The notes below the pieces were generated by a model. It did no database searches and was not told the origin of the DNA. It saw nothing but the letters and a program-made list of their open reading frames with translations. Both the position numbers and the translations under genes were made by a program. This document shows, piece after piece, positions 1-7,835 of a DNA stretch of 64,000 nt (the stretch's first letter is position 1; each line of letters starts with the position of its first letter). The DNA is from Rugamonas rivuli (GTDB taxonomy: Bacteria > Pseudomonadota > Gammaproteobacteria > Burkholderiales > Burkholderiaceae_D), in NCBI RefSeq assembly GCF_009380165.1, contig NZ_WHUF01000003.1, positions 434,001 to 498,000 on the forward strand, in the 5' to 3' direction.

Positions 1-1551
1 GGCGACACGCGGACCCGGCACGCTGGTGCCGGGCTCCTGCCTCGGCATGGCCTGCACGGTCGGCGGCATCGGGTACGGCTTGCCGGAGACCAGCTGGTAG
101 GCCGCCGTCTTCGGCACGCTGTCCGGCCACACACTGTTGGGCGTGCTGAAGTCGAAGGCCGACGTCAGGTCGCCGCACACGGCGCGGCGCCACGGCGAGA
201 TCAGATCGCACTGGACGCTGGCGCGAGCCTTGCCGCGCACCACCAGCCACTCTTCCAGGAAGCGCAGCTTGGACGTGTGGTCGAACAGCTGCGAGCACAC
301 GCGCCCGCCTTTGCTCCACGGCGAGATCACCAGCATCGGCACGCGCGGCCCCAGGCCCACCGGCACGCCCTGATACGTTTCGTGCGTGCCGATATCGGCC
401 AGCGTGGTCTTGCCCATGCCAGCGTTGAGCGGCGCCAGGTCCGACGGCACGTGGTCGAAGAAACCGTCGTTTTCATCGTACATCAACAGGAACACGGTCT
501 TGGACCAGACCTCGGGATTGGCCACCAGCGCGGCCAGCAGGCGCGCGGTGATGTGCTCGCCGGCGTTGGGCGAGTTCGGCGCATGCTCGGTGTAATCGTT
601 CGGCGAACTGATCCACGACACCTGCGGCAAGCGGTTGTTGCGCACATCGTCGGCGAAGGATTCGACCAGCCAGTCGCCCTTGGTGCCGCTGGCGTTGCCC
701 GCGTTAGAACCGGGCGCCAGCACGCGGCCCTTGCGATACAAGGGCGCGTCGCTGCTCAGACGGCTGCCGTCGGCGTTGACGCGGAAGTTCTTGAAGTAGG
801 CCAGGTAGTTGTCGCCGTAGTTGTCCCATTCCTGGTAGACCTTCCAGCTGACCTGGTTCGCCTCCAGCACCTCGGCATAGGTGCGCCAGTTGGGCGCGCC
901 TGCGGTGACGCTGGCGGAAATGTTGTCCAGCGCGGGATCGCCGTTGTAGTAGCCGGCCGCGTTGATGTTGTACAGACTGCCCATGGCGCCCATCCAGCCC
1001 TGGTTGCTGCCGGTGAGCGAGTACAGCCGGTTCGGATCGGTGGCGCCGAACACCGAGCAGTGATAAGCGTCGCAAATCGTGAACGCATCCGCCAACGCGT
1101 AGTAGAACGGCAGGTCGCCACGGTCGAAATAGCCCATGGTCTGCGGCGTCTTCTGCTTGACCCACGCGTCCCAGCCCTGCCACGTGGTTTGCGAGCCCTT
1201 CCACGAGTGGTTGGTGCCGACCGACAGCGCGCTGGTGTTCTTGGCGTCGAAGTGGAACGGTAGCACGTAGCCGCCGCTGCCGTCCGGCTGATACCAGACC
1301 GGATGGCCATCGGGCAGGTCGATCGCGCGCGGATCGTCGAAACCGCGCACGCCGGCCAGCGTGCCGAAGTAATGGTCGAAGGAACGGTTCTCCTGCATGA
1401 AGATGACCACGTGCTCGACGTCCGCCAGGGTGCCGGTGGCGTTATTCGCGGGCACCGCCAGCGCTTGCCGGATCAGGTCCGGGAACATCGAGCTGGCGGT
1501 GACGCCGGCACCGGCGGCGTAGCGGAGGAATTTGCGGCGGGTGATGGTCAT
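1..1551 (-). CDS. Phospholipase C, phosphocholine-specific type (5' part, runs off the window start)
   Basis: Hydrolyses phospholipid head groups outside the cytoplasm; the family also includes acid phosphatases. 517 codons are present with no stop before base 1, so the C-terminal part is missing. The N-terminus has a twin-arginine signal (TRRKFLR, residues 4-10, then a hydrophobic stretch ending near AVPA), implying folded export by Tat. The phosphoesterase signature ENRSFDHYFG is at residues 54-63, and a second metal-site motif MYDENDGFFDHV lies near residue 360. Both are typical of the phospholipase C/acid phosphatase family (PF04185). The start is the ATG before the Tat signal. The gene is divergent from aceA across a 389-base AT-rich region. 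Phosphocholine specificity is inferred from overall resemblance and could not be confirmed without the C-terminal domains. Confidence 0.88.
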   Translation of the reverse strand, partial: MTITRRKFLRYAAGAGVTASSMFPDLIRQALAVPANNATGTLADVEHVVIFMQENRSFDHYFGTLAGVRGFDDPRAIDLPDGHPVWYQPDGSGGYVLPFHFDAKNTSALSVGTNHSWKGSQTTWQGWDAWVKQKTPQTMGYFDRGDLPFYYALADAFTICDAYHCSVFGATDPNRLYSLTGSNQGWMGAMGSLYNINAAGYYNGDPALDNISASVTAGAPNWRTYAEVLEANQVSWKVYQEWDNYGDNYLAYFKNFRVNADGSRLSSDAPLYRKGRVLAPGSNAGNASGTKGDWLVESFADDVRNNRLPQVSWISSPNDYTEHAPNSPNAGEHITARLLAALVANPEVWSKTVFLLMYDENDGFFDHVPSDLAPLNAGMGKTTLADIGTHETYQGVPVGLGPRVPMLVISPWSKGGRVCSQLFDHTSKLRFLEEWLVVRGKARASVQCDLISPWRRAVCGDLTSAFDFSTPNSVWPDSVPKTAAYQLVSGKPYPMPPTVQAMPRQEPGTSVPGPRVA

Positions 1552-1940
1552 CGCTGGTCTCTCTGATGTGCGGAATCAAAGATCATAACGAGTAAGTATG
1601 ACAACGTTGTTGCAGCTCACGGATAAAACATCACGATCCTGCGAAATTCGTCGATATCCCCTTCCCGCCTCAAGAACTGAAAAATCGTTTCACATCGCGA
1701 AATTCTGCACAATAACCGACTGCCCGATCTACCTCACTTTTTGAAAATTCGTTTTACATAGTGGAATTCAACATCTAAACCATTGAAATACAAAGACTAA
1801 ATTTAAGTTATATGTCTTATATAAGACCTTGATGCAGTGCACCAGAATGGCCTACTATTTAGTCATGCAGTTTGCTTCGACAAGACGTAGCGGCGCACTC
1901 AAGATTTTCTCAAACTTGCTTTATTCTTTAGGAGATACAC
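1552..1940. promoter_or_regulatory. Divergent control region between the phospholipase gene and aceA
   Basis: 389 bases without a gene, clearly AT-richer than the flanks. It holds two imperfect direct repeats about 64 bases apart (1678-1705 and 1742-1769, sharing TCGTTT-Y-ACAT followed by G-N-G-R-AATTC), another CGAAATTC at 1643-1650, and a perfect 14-base palindrome at 1814-1827. The aceA ribosome-binding site AGGAGA sits just before its ATG. Start sites and operators are inferred, not demonstrated. Confidence 0.6.
1814..1827. promoter_or_regulatory. Perfect palindrome GTCTTATATAAGAC upstream of aceA
   Basis: The 14-base sequence is its own reverse complement and lies 113 bases before the aceA start. 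Its form (two half sites around a TA-rich centre) resembles operators of GntR/FadR-type regulators, and aceA is a typical carbon-source-regulated gene. No regulator gene lies beside it, so the binding protein is unknown. Confidence 0.5.
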
Positions 1941-3521
1941 ATGTCCCAATATCAAGACGACATCAAGGCAGTTGCTGGTTTGAAAGAGCAACAAGGCAGC
2001 GCCTGGAACGCCATCAATCCTGAGTCCGCCGCCCGCATGCGCGCCCAGAACAAGTTCAAGACCGGTCTGGACATCGCCAAGTACACCGCCAAGATCATGC
2101 GCGCCGACATGGCCGCCTACGACGCCGATCCATCCAAGTACACCCAGTCGCTGGGCTGCTGGCACGGTTTCATCGGTCAACAGAAGATGATCTCGATTAA
2201 GAAGCACTTCAACAGCACCGACCGCCGCTACCTCTACCTGTCGGGCTGGATGGTTGCCGCGCTGCGCTCCGAGTTCGGCCCGCTGCCTGACCAGTCGATG
2301 CACGAGAAAACCGCCGTCTCGGCGCTGATCAAAGAGCTGTACACCTTCCTGCGCCAGGCCGACGCCCGCGAACTGGGCGGCCTGTTCCGCCAGCTGGACG
2401 CCGCAGAAGGCCCGGCCAAAGCCGCCATCCAGTCGCAGATCGACAACCACGTCACCCACGTCGTGCCTATCATCGCCGACATCGACGCCGGTTTCGGCAA
2501 CGCCGAAGCGACCTACCTGCTGGCCAAGCAGTTCATCGAAGCAGGCGCCTGCTGCATCCAGGTTGAGAACCAGGTGTCGGACGAGAAGCAATGCGGCCAC
2601 CAGGATGGCAAAGTCACCGTGCCGCACGAAGACTTCCTCGCCAAGATCCGCGCCATCCGCTACGCCTTCCTGGAACTGGGCGTGGACGACGGCATCATCG
2701 TTGCCCGCACCGACTCGCTGGGCGCCGGCCTGACCAAGCAGATCGCCGTCACCAACGAACCGGGCGACCTGGGCGACCAATACAACTCCTTCCTCGATTG
2801 CGAAGAAGTGTCGGCCGACGCGCTGGGCAATGGCGACGTCATCATCAAACGCGAAGGCAAGCTGCTGCGTCCTAAGCGCCTGCCAAGCAACCTGTTCCAG
2901 TTCCGCGCCGGCACCGGCGAAGCGCGCTGCGTACTCGACAGCATCACCTCGCTGCAGAACGGCGCCGACCTGCTGTGGATCGAAACCGAAAAACCGCATA
3001 TCGCCCAGATCGGCGGCATGGTCAGCGAAATCCGCAAAGTGATCCCGAACGCCAAGCTGGTGTACAACAACAGCCCATCGTTCAACTGGACGCTGAACTT
3101 CCGCCAGCAGGTGTACGACGCGATGAAGGCAGAAGGCAAGGACGTATCGGCCTACGAGCGCACCCAGCTGATGAGCGTTGAATACGACACGACCGAACTG
3201 GCGATCGCCGCCGACGAGAAGATCCGCACCTTCCAGGCTGACGCAGCCCGCGAAGCCGGCATCTTCCACCACCTGATCACGCTGCCGACCTACCACACCG
3301 CCGCGCTGTCGACCGACAACCTGGCCAAGGAATACTTCGGCGACCAAGGCATGCTGGGTTATGTGGCAGGCGTGCAGCGCAAGGAAATCCGTCAAGGCAT
3401 CGCCTGCGTCAAGCACCAGAACATGTCCGGCTCGGACATCGGCGACGACCACAAGGATTACTTCAGCGGCGAAGCGGCACTGAAGGCCGCTGGTAAAGAC
3501 AACACGATGAACCAGTTCTAA
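1941..3521 (+). CDS. aceA: Isocitrate lyase (long form)
   Basis: Cleaves isocitrate to succinate and glyoxylate, the first step of the glyoxylate shunt, allowing growth on acetate or fatty acids; cytoplasmic. 526 residues, matching the long isocitrate lyase subfamily (about 530) and not the 430-residue enterobacterial form. The catalytic-loop motif KQCGH is at residues 216-220, with the active-site Cys at 218. The upstream motif ADIDAGFGN, a Mg-binding region of the superfamily, is also present. AGGAGATACAC precedes the ATG. The gene is monocistronic, with a strong terminator directly after it. The acs gene at 12.9-14.9 kb, making acetyl-CoA from acetate, would feed the same pathway. Confidence 0.97.
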   Translation: MSQYQDDIKAVAGLKEQQGSAWNAINPESAARMRAQNKFKTGLDIAKYTAKIMRADMAAYDADPSKYTQSLGCWHGFIGQQKMISIKKHFNSTDRRYLYLSGWMVAALRSEFGPLPDQSMHEKTAVSALIKELYTFLRQADARELGGLFRQLDAAEGPAKAAIQSQIDNHVTHVVPIIADIDAGFGNAEATYLLAKQFIEAGACCIQVENQVSDEKQCGHQDGKVTVPHEDFLAKIRAIRYAFLELGVDDGIIVARTDSLGAGLTKQIAVTNEPGDLGDQYNSFLDCEEVSADALGNGDVIIKREGKLLRPKRLPSNLFQFRAGTGEARCVLDSITSLQNGADLLWIETEKPHIAQIGGMVSEIRKVIPNAKLVYNNSPSFNWTLNFRQQVYDAMKAEGKDVSAYERTQLMSVEYDTTELAIAADEKIRTFQADAAREAGIFHHLITLPTYHTAALSTDNLAKEYFGDQGMLGYVAGVQRKEIRQGIACVKHQNMSGSDIGDDHKDYFSGEAALKAAGKDNTMNQF

Positions 3522-3534
3522 GATTTAGTCTCAG

Positions 3535-3565
3535 AAAAAAAGCTCGCCTCGGCGAGCTTTTTTTT
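3535..3565 (+). terminator. Rho-independent terminator after aceA
   Basis: AAGCTCGCC / GGCGAGCTT stem with a TC centre, flanked by an A run on the left and eight T on the right. It can act in both directions and would also serve the SDR gene that ends at 3582 on the other strand. Confidence 0.92.
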
Positions 3566-3581
3566 CGACCGTGTCCCACCG

Positions 3582-4373
3582 TCAGAACGCGCTCTTGATA
3601 ACGCCACCGTCCACACGCAGCGCAGCGCCGGTAGTCGCCGACGCGAGCGGGCTTGCCACGTAGGCCACCAGCGAAGCCACCTCCTGCGGCGTGCCGAAGC
3701 GCTTGATCAAGGAAGTCGGCCGCACGTGATCGAAGAACTCCGCCTCGACCTGCTCGAAACTCTTGTCGCTAGCTCGCGCCATGTCTGCGACGAAGTCGCC
3801 CACACCACGCGATTTCGTCGGGCCGGGCAGTACGCTGTTGACCGTGATGCCGGTCCCAGCGACCGATTCCGCCAGTCCGCGCGATACCGCGAGCTGCGCG
3901 GTCTTGGTCATGCCGTAGTGGATCATCTCGGTTGGGATCTGCACCGCGCTTTCGCTGGAGATGAAGATGATTCGTCCCCAGTTGGCCCGCTTCATCTCCG
4001 GCAGCACCAGACGCGCAAGACGCACGCCGCTCAGCACATTGACGTCAAAGAAGCGCATCCAATCTTCGTCGGGAATATCTTCGAAAGCCTTGGGTTCGAA
4101 GATGCCAAGGTTGTTGACCAGGATGTTGATGCCTGGATGAAGCCGAACCACCTCCGTCGCCGCCTCGGGACGGCTGAGGTCCGCGACATAGCCGTGGACG
4201 GTGCCATGCGTCTCCGAGCGGATGCGATCCACCGCCTCATCAACCCCGGCCTGCGTCCTGCCATTGACGATAACGCTCGCGCCCTCCTGGGCCAGCGTAT
4301 GCGCTATCGCGTAGCCGATGCCGGCCGTGCTGCCACTTACCAAAGCTAATTTGCCACTGAGTTGCAAGTCCAT
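3582..4373 (-). CDS. SDR family oxidoreductase
   Basis: Short-chain dehydrogenase/reductase, NAD(P)-dependent, cytoplasmic; the substrate cannot be told from sequence. 263 residues with the classical layout: cofactor motif GSTAGIG (14-20), NNLG (87-90, the usual NNAG), catalytic Ser near 140, and YxxxK as Tyr153/Lys157. The C-terminal RVDGG motif is typical of classical SDRs. AAGGAGATCGAT precedes the ATG. It is convergent with aceA across the shared terminator. The downstream GNAT gene on the same strand is separated from its start by about 90 bases and is probably independent. Confidence 0.9.
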   Translation of the reverse strand: MDLQLSGKLALVSGSTAGIGYAIAHTLAQEGASVIVNGRTQAGVDEAVDRIRSETHGTVHGYVADLSRPEAATEVVRLHPGINILVNNLGIFEPKAFEDIPDEDWMRFFDVNVLSGVRLARLVLPEMKRANWGRIIFISSESAVQIPTEMIHYGMTKTAQLAVSRGLAESVAGTGITVNSVLPGPTKSRGVGDFVADMARASDKSFEQVEAEFFDHVRPTSLIKRFGTPQEVASLVAYVASPLASATTGAALRVDGGVIKSAF

Positions 4374-4464
4374 ATCGATCTCCTTAGGGTAGGCTCAAGT
4401 TGGTGCTCGTCGTATCGGCTACCACTTCAGTGTATCAAGAAGCCTCCCGCGCATCCTCTCCCAT

Positions 4465-5316
4465 TTAGCCCAGCTCGAAGGTCGTGATGCCGTACTGCCT
4501 GTCCATGCTGAGCTCAGGCGCTTCCCGCGTGTACATGCGCGCCGTCTCAAAGCAGCGTTGCATCTGATGGCGTTCGGCAAGCGCAACGGCCGCTGGATTC
4601 AGTTCAGGCACATCGAGAAACACCGGCTGCTCCGGCGTCAGCTTGCCCAGCACGCTCGCGAACAACTGCTCCGCCACCGCAGGCGTATCGGCAAACAGAG
4701 GACCGACTTTGTAGCCGGTGCGACACGGCCGCGCCACCACGTATCCAGTCAGTCCCTCGGCGCCCGCAACGCCGAGCGCGACATGCTGTTCCTGCCGCAC
4801 CCAGCGTTGAAGAAAGCGGGCGCGCTCCTCCGGGAAGTAGCGGCGATCATAACGGTAGATTTCCACATCGCTCAGCGCGGACAGAGGTACGGTTGCGTGC
4901 GCGTCCGCCGAGTGTCCGCCGCCTCGTCCCTCATATCGAAAATTGCGATGTGCAAGATGGAATCCCGACTTCGCATAGTTGGCTTGTTGCGCCAGCACGC
5001 CGTCGAGTCCGATGTTACGGCCGGAGAGGCGCTGCATCGCGGCCTGCCACAGCGCCCAGCCATAACCGCGACCGCGCCAGGCGGGCTTGACGATGTAGCC
5101 ACCGATGAAGCCGAAGCTGGCGCCATACCTGACCGCAAAAATACTCGCGACCGGTTCGCCGTCCAACACGCCGATCAGAAAACCTTCGGGGTCGGCGGCG
5201 TAAAAACAGGCGGCATCACGCAGGCCGGGATTCCAGCCTTCGTCGGCAGCCCATTCCAGCGCGAGGCCGAGCTCAACCTCGCTCATGTGTCGAATTTCCA
5301 GCGGTGGTGCAACCAT
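4465..5316 (-). CDS. GNAT N-acetyltransferase with a second C-terminal GNAT-like domain
   Basis: Transfers an acetyl group from acetyl-CoA to an unknown amine; cytoplasmic. 283 residues, about twice a single GNAT domain. The N-terminal domain carries the acetyl-CoA pyrophosphate-binding motif RGRGYG (81-86), preceded by the usual beta-4 strand IGGYIVKP. The rest matches the YitH/HolE-type second domain (Acetyltransf_18) in general layout. GAGG is positioned before the ATG. The next gene, a small secreted protein, starts upstream on the same strand with only about 30 bases between them, so the two may be co-transcribed. Confidence 0.85.
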   Translation of the reverse strand: MVAPPLEIRHMSEVELGLALEWAADEGWNPGLRDAACFYAADPEGFLIGVLDGEPVASIFAVRYGASFGFIGGYIVKPAWRGRGYGWALWQAAMQRLSGRNIGLDGVLAQQANYAKSGFHLAHRNFRYEGRGGGHSADAHATVPLSALSDVEIYRYDRRYFPEERARFLQRWVRQEQHVALGVAGAEGLTGYVVARPCRTGYKVGPLFADTPAVAEQLFASVLGKLTPEQPVFLDVPELNPAAVALAERHQMQRCFETARMYTREAPELSMDRQYGITTFELG

Positions 5317-5345
5317 GATTTCCTCCTGGTCGTAACACGCCTCGA

Positions 5346-5804
5346 TTACTTTTTACTGACCTGGCGTGCCGTGTCGTGATACTGCCAAAGCACATTGACG
5401 ATCTTCCACTCGCTGCGCTGGTTCTTGTACAAGTGCATATAGTCGATCCACTCGTCGGCGGTCAGCTTGACGGTCGCCACGCGCTGGTCGACATCGAGGA
5501 TCTTGATATCCACGCGTGGCTGAGCGGGGAATTTCGTGCCGTCCTTGTTGTAGGTCTTGGCTACCTTGACCATGGCGTCGAAGTCGGTGTTCATGATGAA
5601 CTCCGAGCCATCGGCCGCCTGCCAGTACGTGCGCTTGGCAAGCTTGGGATCGATGCCGCGCTCCATGCGCGCCGGATCGGCCTTGTGCTGCGACTCGATA
5701 TAGTCGCGCACTGCGCGTTCGATCAACTGGTTATCGGTGGCATCGACTGCATGTACAGCCAGCGGCGACAGGGCGAACAAAAGAAGCATCAAAGAGCGTT
5801 TCAT
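5346..5804 (-). CDS. Secreted SnoaL/lumazine-binding-like protein
   Basis: 152 residues. The N-terminus is a Sec signal peptide (MKRS, hydrophobic LLLFALSPLAVHA, likely cut after AVHA). The mature part (repeated acidic/aromatic pattern, DFDAMVKVAKTYNKDG, closing WKIVNVLW) fits the NTF2/SnoaL-like putative lumazine-binding family (PF12893), a small cone-shaped fold of unknown role. I chose the ATG at 5804 rather than a TTG six bases upstream because AAGG is spaced correctly for the ATG. Its function is unknown; export to the periplasm is likely. Confidence 0.75.
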   Translation of the reverse strand: MKRSLMLLLFALSPLAVHAVDATDNQLIERAVRDYIESQHKADPARMERGIDPKLAKRTYWQAADGSEFIMNTDFDAMVKVAKTYNKDGTKFPAQPRVDIKILDVDQRVATVKLTADEWIDYMHLYKNQRSEWKIVNVLWQYHDTARQVSKK

Positions 5805-5986
5805 TGGCAACCTTATCTAGTAGATAACGCACACATGAAAACACAAATCCCGGCCTCAGGCAACGTGAACCGGGCCATTGCTTCGATCTTGAGCATTCAC
5901 AAATCGCGACCGTTCATCCAATCAATAATTGATCCCTCACGTAAGCCATAGCTCTCCATCTCATGGCACCGCCCGGGAGGCTCAAA

Positions 5987-6571
5987 ATGAAACGTCACAC
6001 CATTACTCTGGGAGCGTCAACAACCGCCGGCGGCAAGGTGATCTCGGCCAGCAGCAACGGGAGCATCAACGGCGTTACTATCGCTCTCGAAAGTGATTCG
6101 ATCTTTTGCCCCGTCTGCAAATCGCAAGGAAAGATCCTATGTGTTGGGCCTCGAATCCCGGAGACGTGGAACGGCAAACAGGTCGCGCTGGAAAAAGATC
6201 TTTGCCTGTGCGGCTGCGCGCCCTCTCCCCGACTGATCGCCAACCAAACTTTGCGCTGCCAAGTAATAGAAGAAACTGGCATTCACAAGAGCCAACCATC
6301 ACCCATGCCCTCATCGCCTCAGTCATCTACATCGGCCGGTGCATCTGGCGACAGCGGCTATGACCTTGAGTTCGTGGTCACTGATGAAAAAACCGGCTCA
6401 CCAATACCTGACTGGCCCTACACGATTGAACTTGCGACCGGCCGTCTTCTGGAAGGCAGAACTGACCAAGCCGGTAAGACTTCCAAAATTGCAGCCCCTT
6501 ACGCCGAGCATGCCATCTTGCGAGTTTATACGCCTGAACCGGCACCGATCAATCCGACATGGGATCACTGA
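5987..6571 (+). CDS. PAAR-domain protein (putative T6SS spike tip/effector carrier)
   Basis: 194 residues. Residues 1-90 read as a PAAR domain: short beta repeats with GGKV, ING, CPVC (41-44) and CLCGC (73-77), which would form the metal-bound cone on top of VgrG. A Ser/Pro-rich linker (about 95-115) follows, then a C-terminal segment (SPIPDWPYTI... GRTDQAGKTS) like the adaptor domains behind PAAR in Burkholderiales. GGGAGG before the ATG at 5987 decides the start over an in-frame ATG eight codons upstream. The stop is followed at once by the lysozyme-like gene, so it is probably the delivery protein for that effector. Base composition is poorer in GC than the main T6SS locus 15 kb away. Confidence 0.82.
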   Translation: MKRHTITLGASTTAGGKVISASSNGSINGVTIALESDSIFCPVCKSQGKILCVGPRIPETWNGKQVALEKDLCLCGCAPSPRLIANQTLRCQVIEETGIHKSQPSPMPSSPQSSTSAGASGDSGYDLEFVVTDEKTGSPIPDWPYTIELATGRLLEGRTDQAGKTSKIAAPYAEHAILRVYTPEPAPINPTWDH

Positions 6572-6572
6572 G

Positions 6573-7148
6573 ATGACATCGAAGAAGGCTGCCAAAACGC
6601 ACGCAGCAAAGCTCACGCCGGTATCCGACACCAAGCCTGAAGAGGTTAAAATCGACGACTCGGCCAGACTGCGGGAGATACGCGCGCTTGTGGATGCAAA
6701 CAATCAATCCTCTATAAGCAGCGACCTTATCATTTGCCAGATCTACATGGAGTCGCGATTTGATAAGGACGCCCATGCACAAGGCAGCTCAGCGCGAGGA
6801 TTAATGCAATTGTTGAGAGCGCCCGTGCGCGAACTAGCTCGCCTGAACAACTTAGCGAAACCGAAAAAAGAGCGCAGGCCGGAAGCCGAACTGTATCGCG
6901 AAGCGGATGCCTTTCATGACAGTCCTGAATTTGTAGAAGAAGGGACAAATATTCGAACTGGTACCGCGTATCTGCAAGCGCTCATCAACAAAAATACTGC
7001 GGCAGGCTCCGACGCCGCGGTCTCCGATGCCTACAAAGACTATCGGGGCGTCAGGAATGGCCTCTACTACAAAAAGATCAAAGCAGCGGCGGAGAAGCTG
7101 GCGACAAGTCCCGACTCCACGCAGATATTGAGGGACATGGTTAAATGA
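6573..7148 (+). CDS. Lytic transglycosylase/lysozyme-like putative T6SS effector
   Basis: 191 residues, no signal peptide. Residues 55-80 match the SLT/lysozyme-like core: YMESRFD with the likely catalytic Glu60, then the GSSARGLMQL block (71-80), as in soluble lytic transglycosylases that cut the glycan backbone of peptidoglycan. Without a signal peptide the enzyme cannot reach its own wall, which fits delivery by a T6SS into neighbouring cells. It follows the PAAR gene by one base and its TGA overlaps the ATG of a secreted protein (ATGA), the usual effector-immunity arrangement. The Lys-rich N-terminus (1-30) has no recognised domain. The effector role is inferred from context. Confidence 0.8.
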   Translation: MTSKKAAKTHAAKLTPVSDTKPEEVKIDDSARLREIRALVDANNQSSISSDLIICQIYMESRFDKDAHAQGSSARGLMQLLRAPVRELARLNNLAKPKKERRPEAELYREADAFHDSPEFVEEGTNIRTGTAYLQALINKNTAAGSDAAVSDAYKDYRGVRNGLYYKKIKAAAEKLATSPDSTQILRDMVK

Positions 7149-7684
7149 AACTAGCCACCAGCTTACTTTTCTTATTGACGGCTTCAACTTCACATGCGGC
7201 CGAGTTGGTCAAGTCCTGCGATATTGGAACTCGCCTGGCAATCACCAGGGACTCAAGGATCGCGGACACGCATGTCTACTACCTACAGGAAGGCAAGAAG
7301 CGCAGCCCAGTGTTCGGCACTCCCGACCAGTCAAGAGGCTCAGCTGTTCACGCCGCGTGCGTCGGTAAGAAAGTCCGAGCATTGGTCGTCTCCGGCGAAT
7401 TCACCGCAAATGCGCTGCAAGGTTTTGTGATCACACATCGTCCTGGATCAGCTACGCCAGAGCGACTGGACTTTGCCGAAAAGAGTCGCCCGCAGTGGCT
7501 ATACTTGAGTCCCCACGAGGTCATCGCGGTAATCCCAACATTGGGGTATGGAGAGACTAACGCGAAGTATGTGGCGTATCACCACATTGTTGGAGAGCCT
7601 GGTGCAGATCGCGTGGATGCGACAAACCAACTCCCTCCATCAGGGGGATTTGAAGTCGTCAATATGCGGAGTTCCATGGACTAG
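7145..7684 (+). CDS. Secreted protein, candidate immunity partner of the lysozyme-like effector
   Basis: 179 residues, family not recognised. It has a clear Sec signal peptide (MKLATSLLFLLTASTSHA, cut before AEL), so the protein is periplasmic, exactly where a peptidoglycan-cutting effector would act. The mature part has two Cys (KSCDIG and HAACVGKK) that may form a disulfide, and a predicted beta-rich middle (VRALVVSGEFT, LQGFVITHRPG). Translational coupling (ATGA overlap) to the effector gene supports stoichiometric co-production. No lipobox and no lysozyme-inhibitor family signature is evident. Immunity is an inference from order and location. Confidence 0.65.
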   Translation: MKLATSLLFLLTASTSHAAELVKSCDIGTRLAITRDSRIADTHVYYLQEGKKRSPVFGTPDQSRGSAVHAACVGKKVRALVVSGEFTANALQGFVITHRPGSATPERLDFAEKSRPQWLYLSPHEVIAVIPTLGYGETNAKYVAYHHIVGEPGADRVDATNQLPPSGGFEVVNMRSSMD

Positions 7685-7835
7685 CGATATCTCCATCGAA
7701 AGCATGGGAGGAGCAAGAGAGGTCGGCAGCATGTGGGCAAGTACGCCCCATACACATGCCTGCTGGGCAGAAGAAGCTTGAAATTCGACACTCCCATTGT
7801 AGTCTCGCTTCGGCGAACCCAGTCCCTTCGACCGA

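Noticed and set aside
1899..3452. 517-codon minus-strand frame opposite aceA
   Set aside because: aceA is unmistakable, and the antisense translation is Val/Ala/Gly-rich without motifs.
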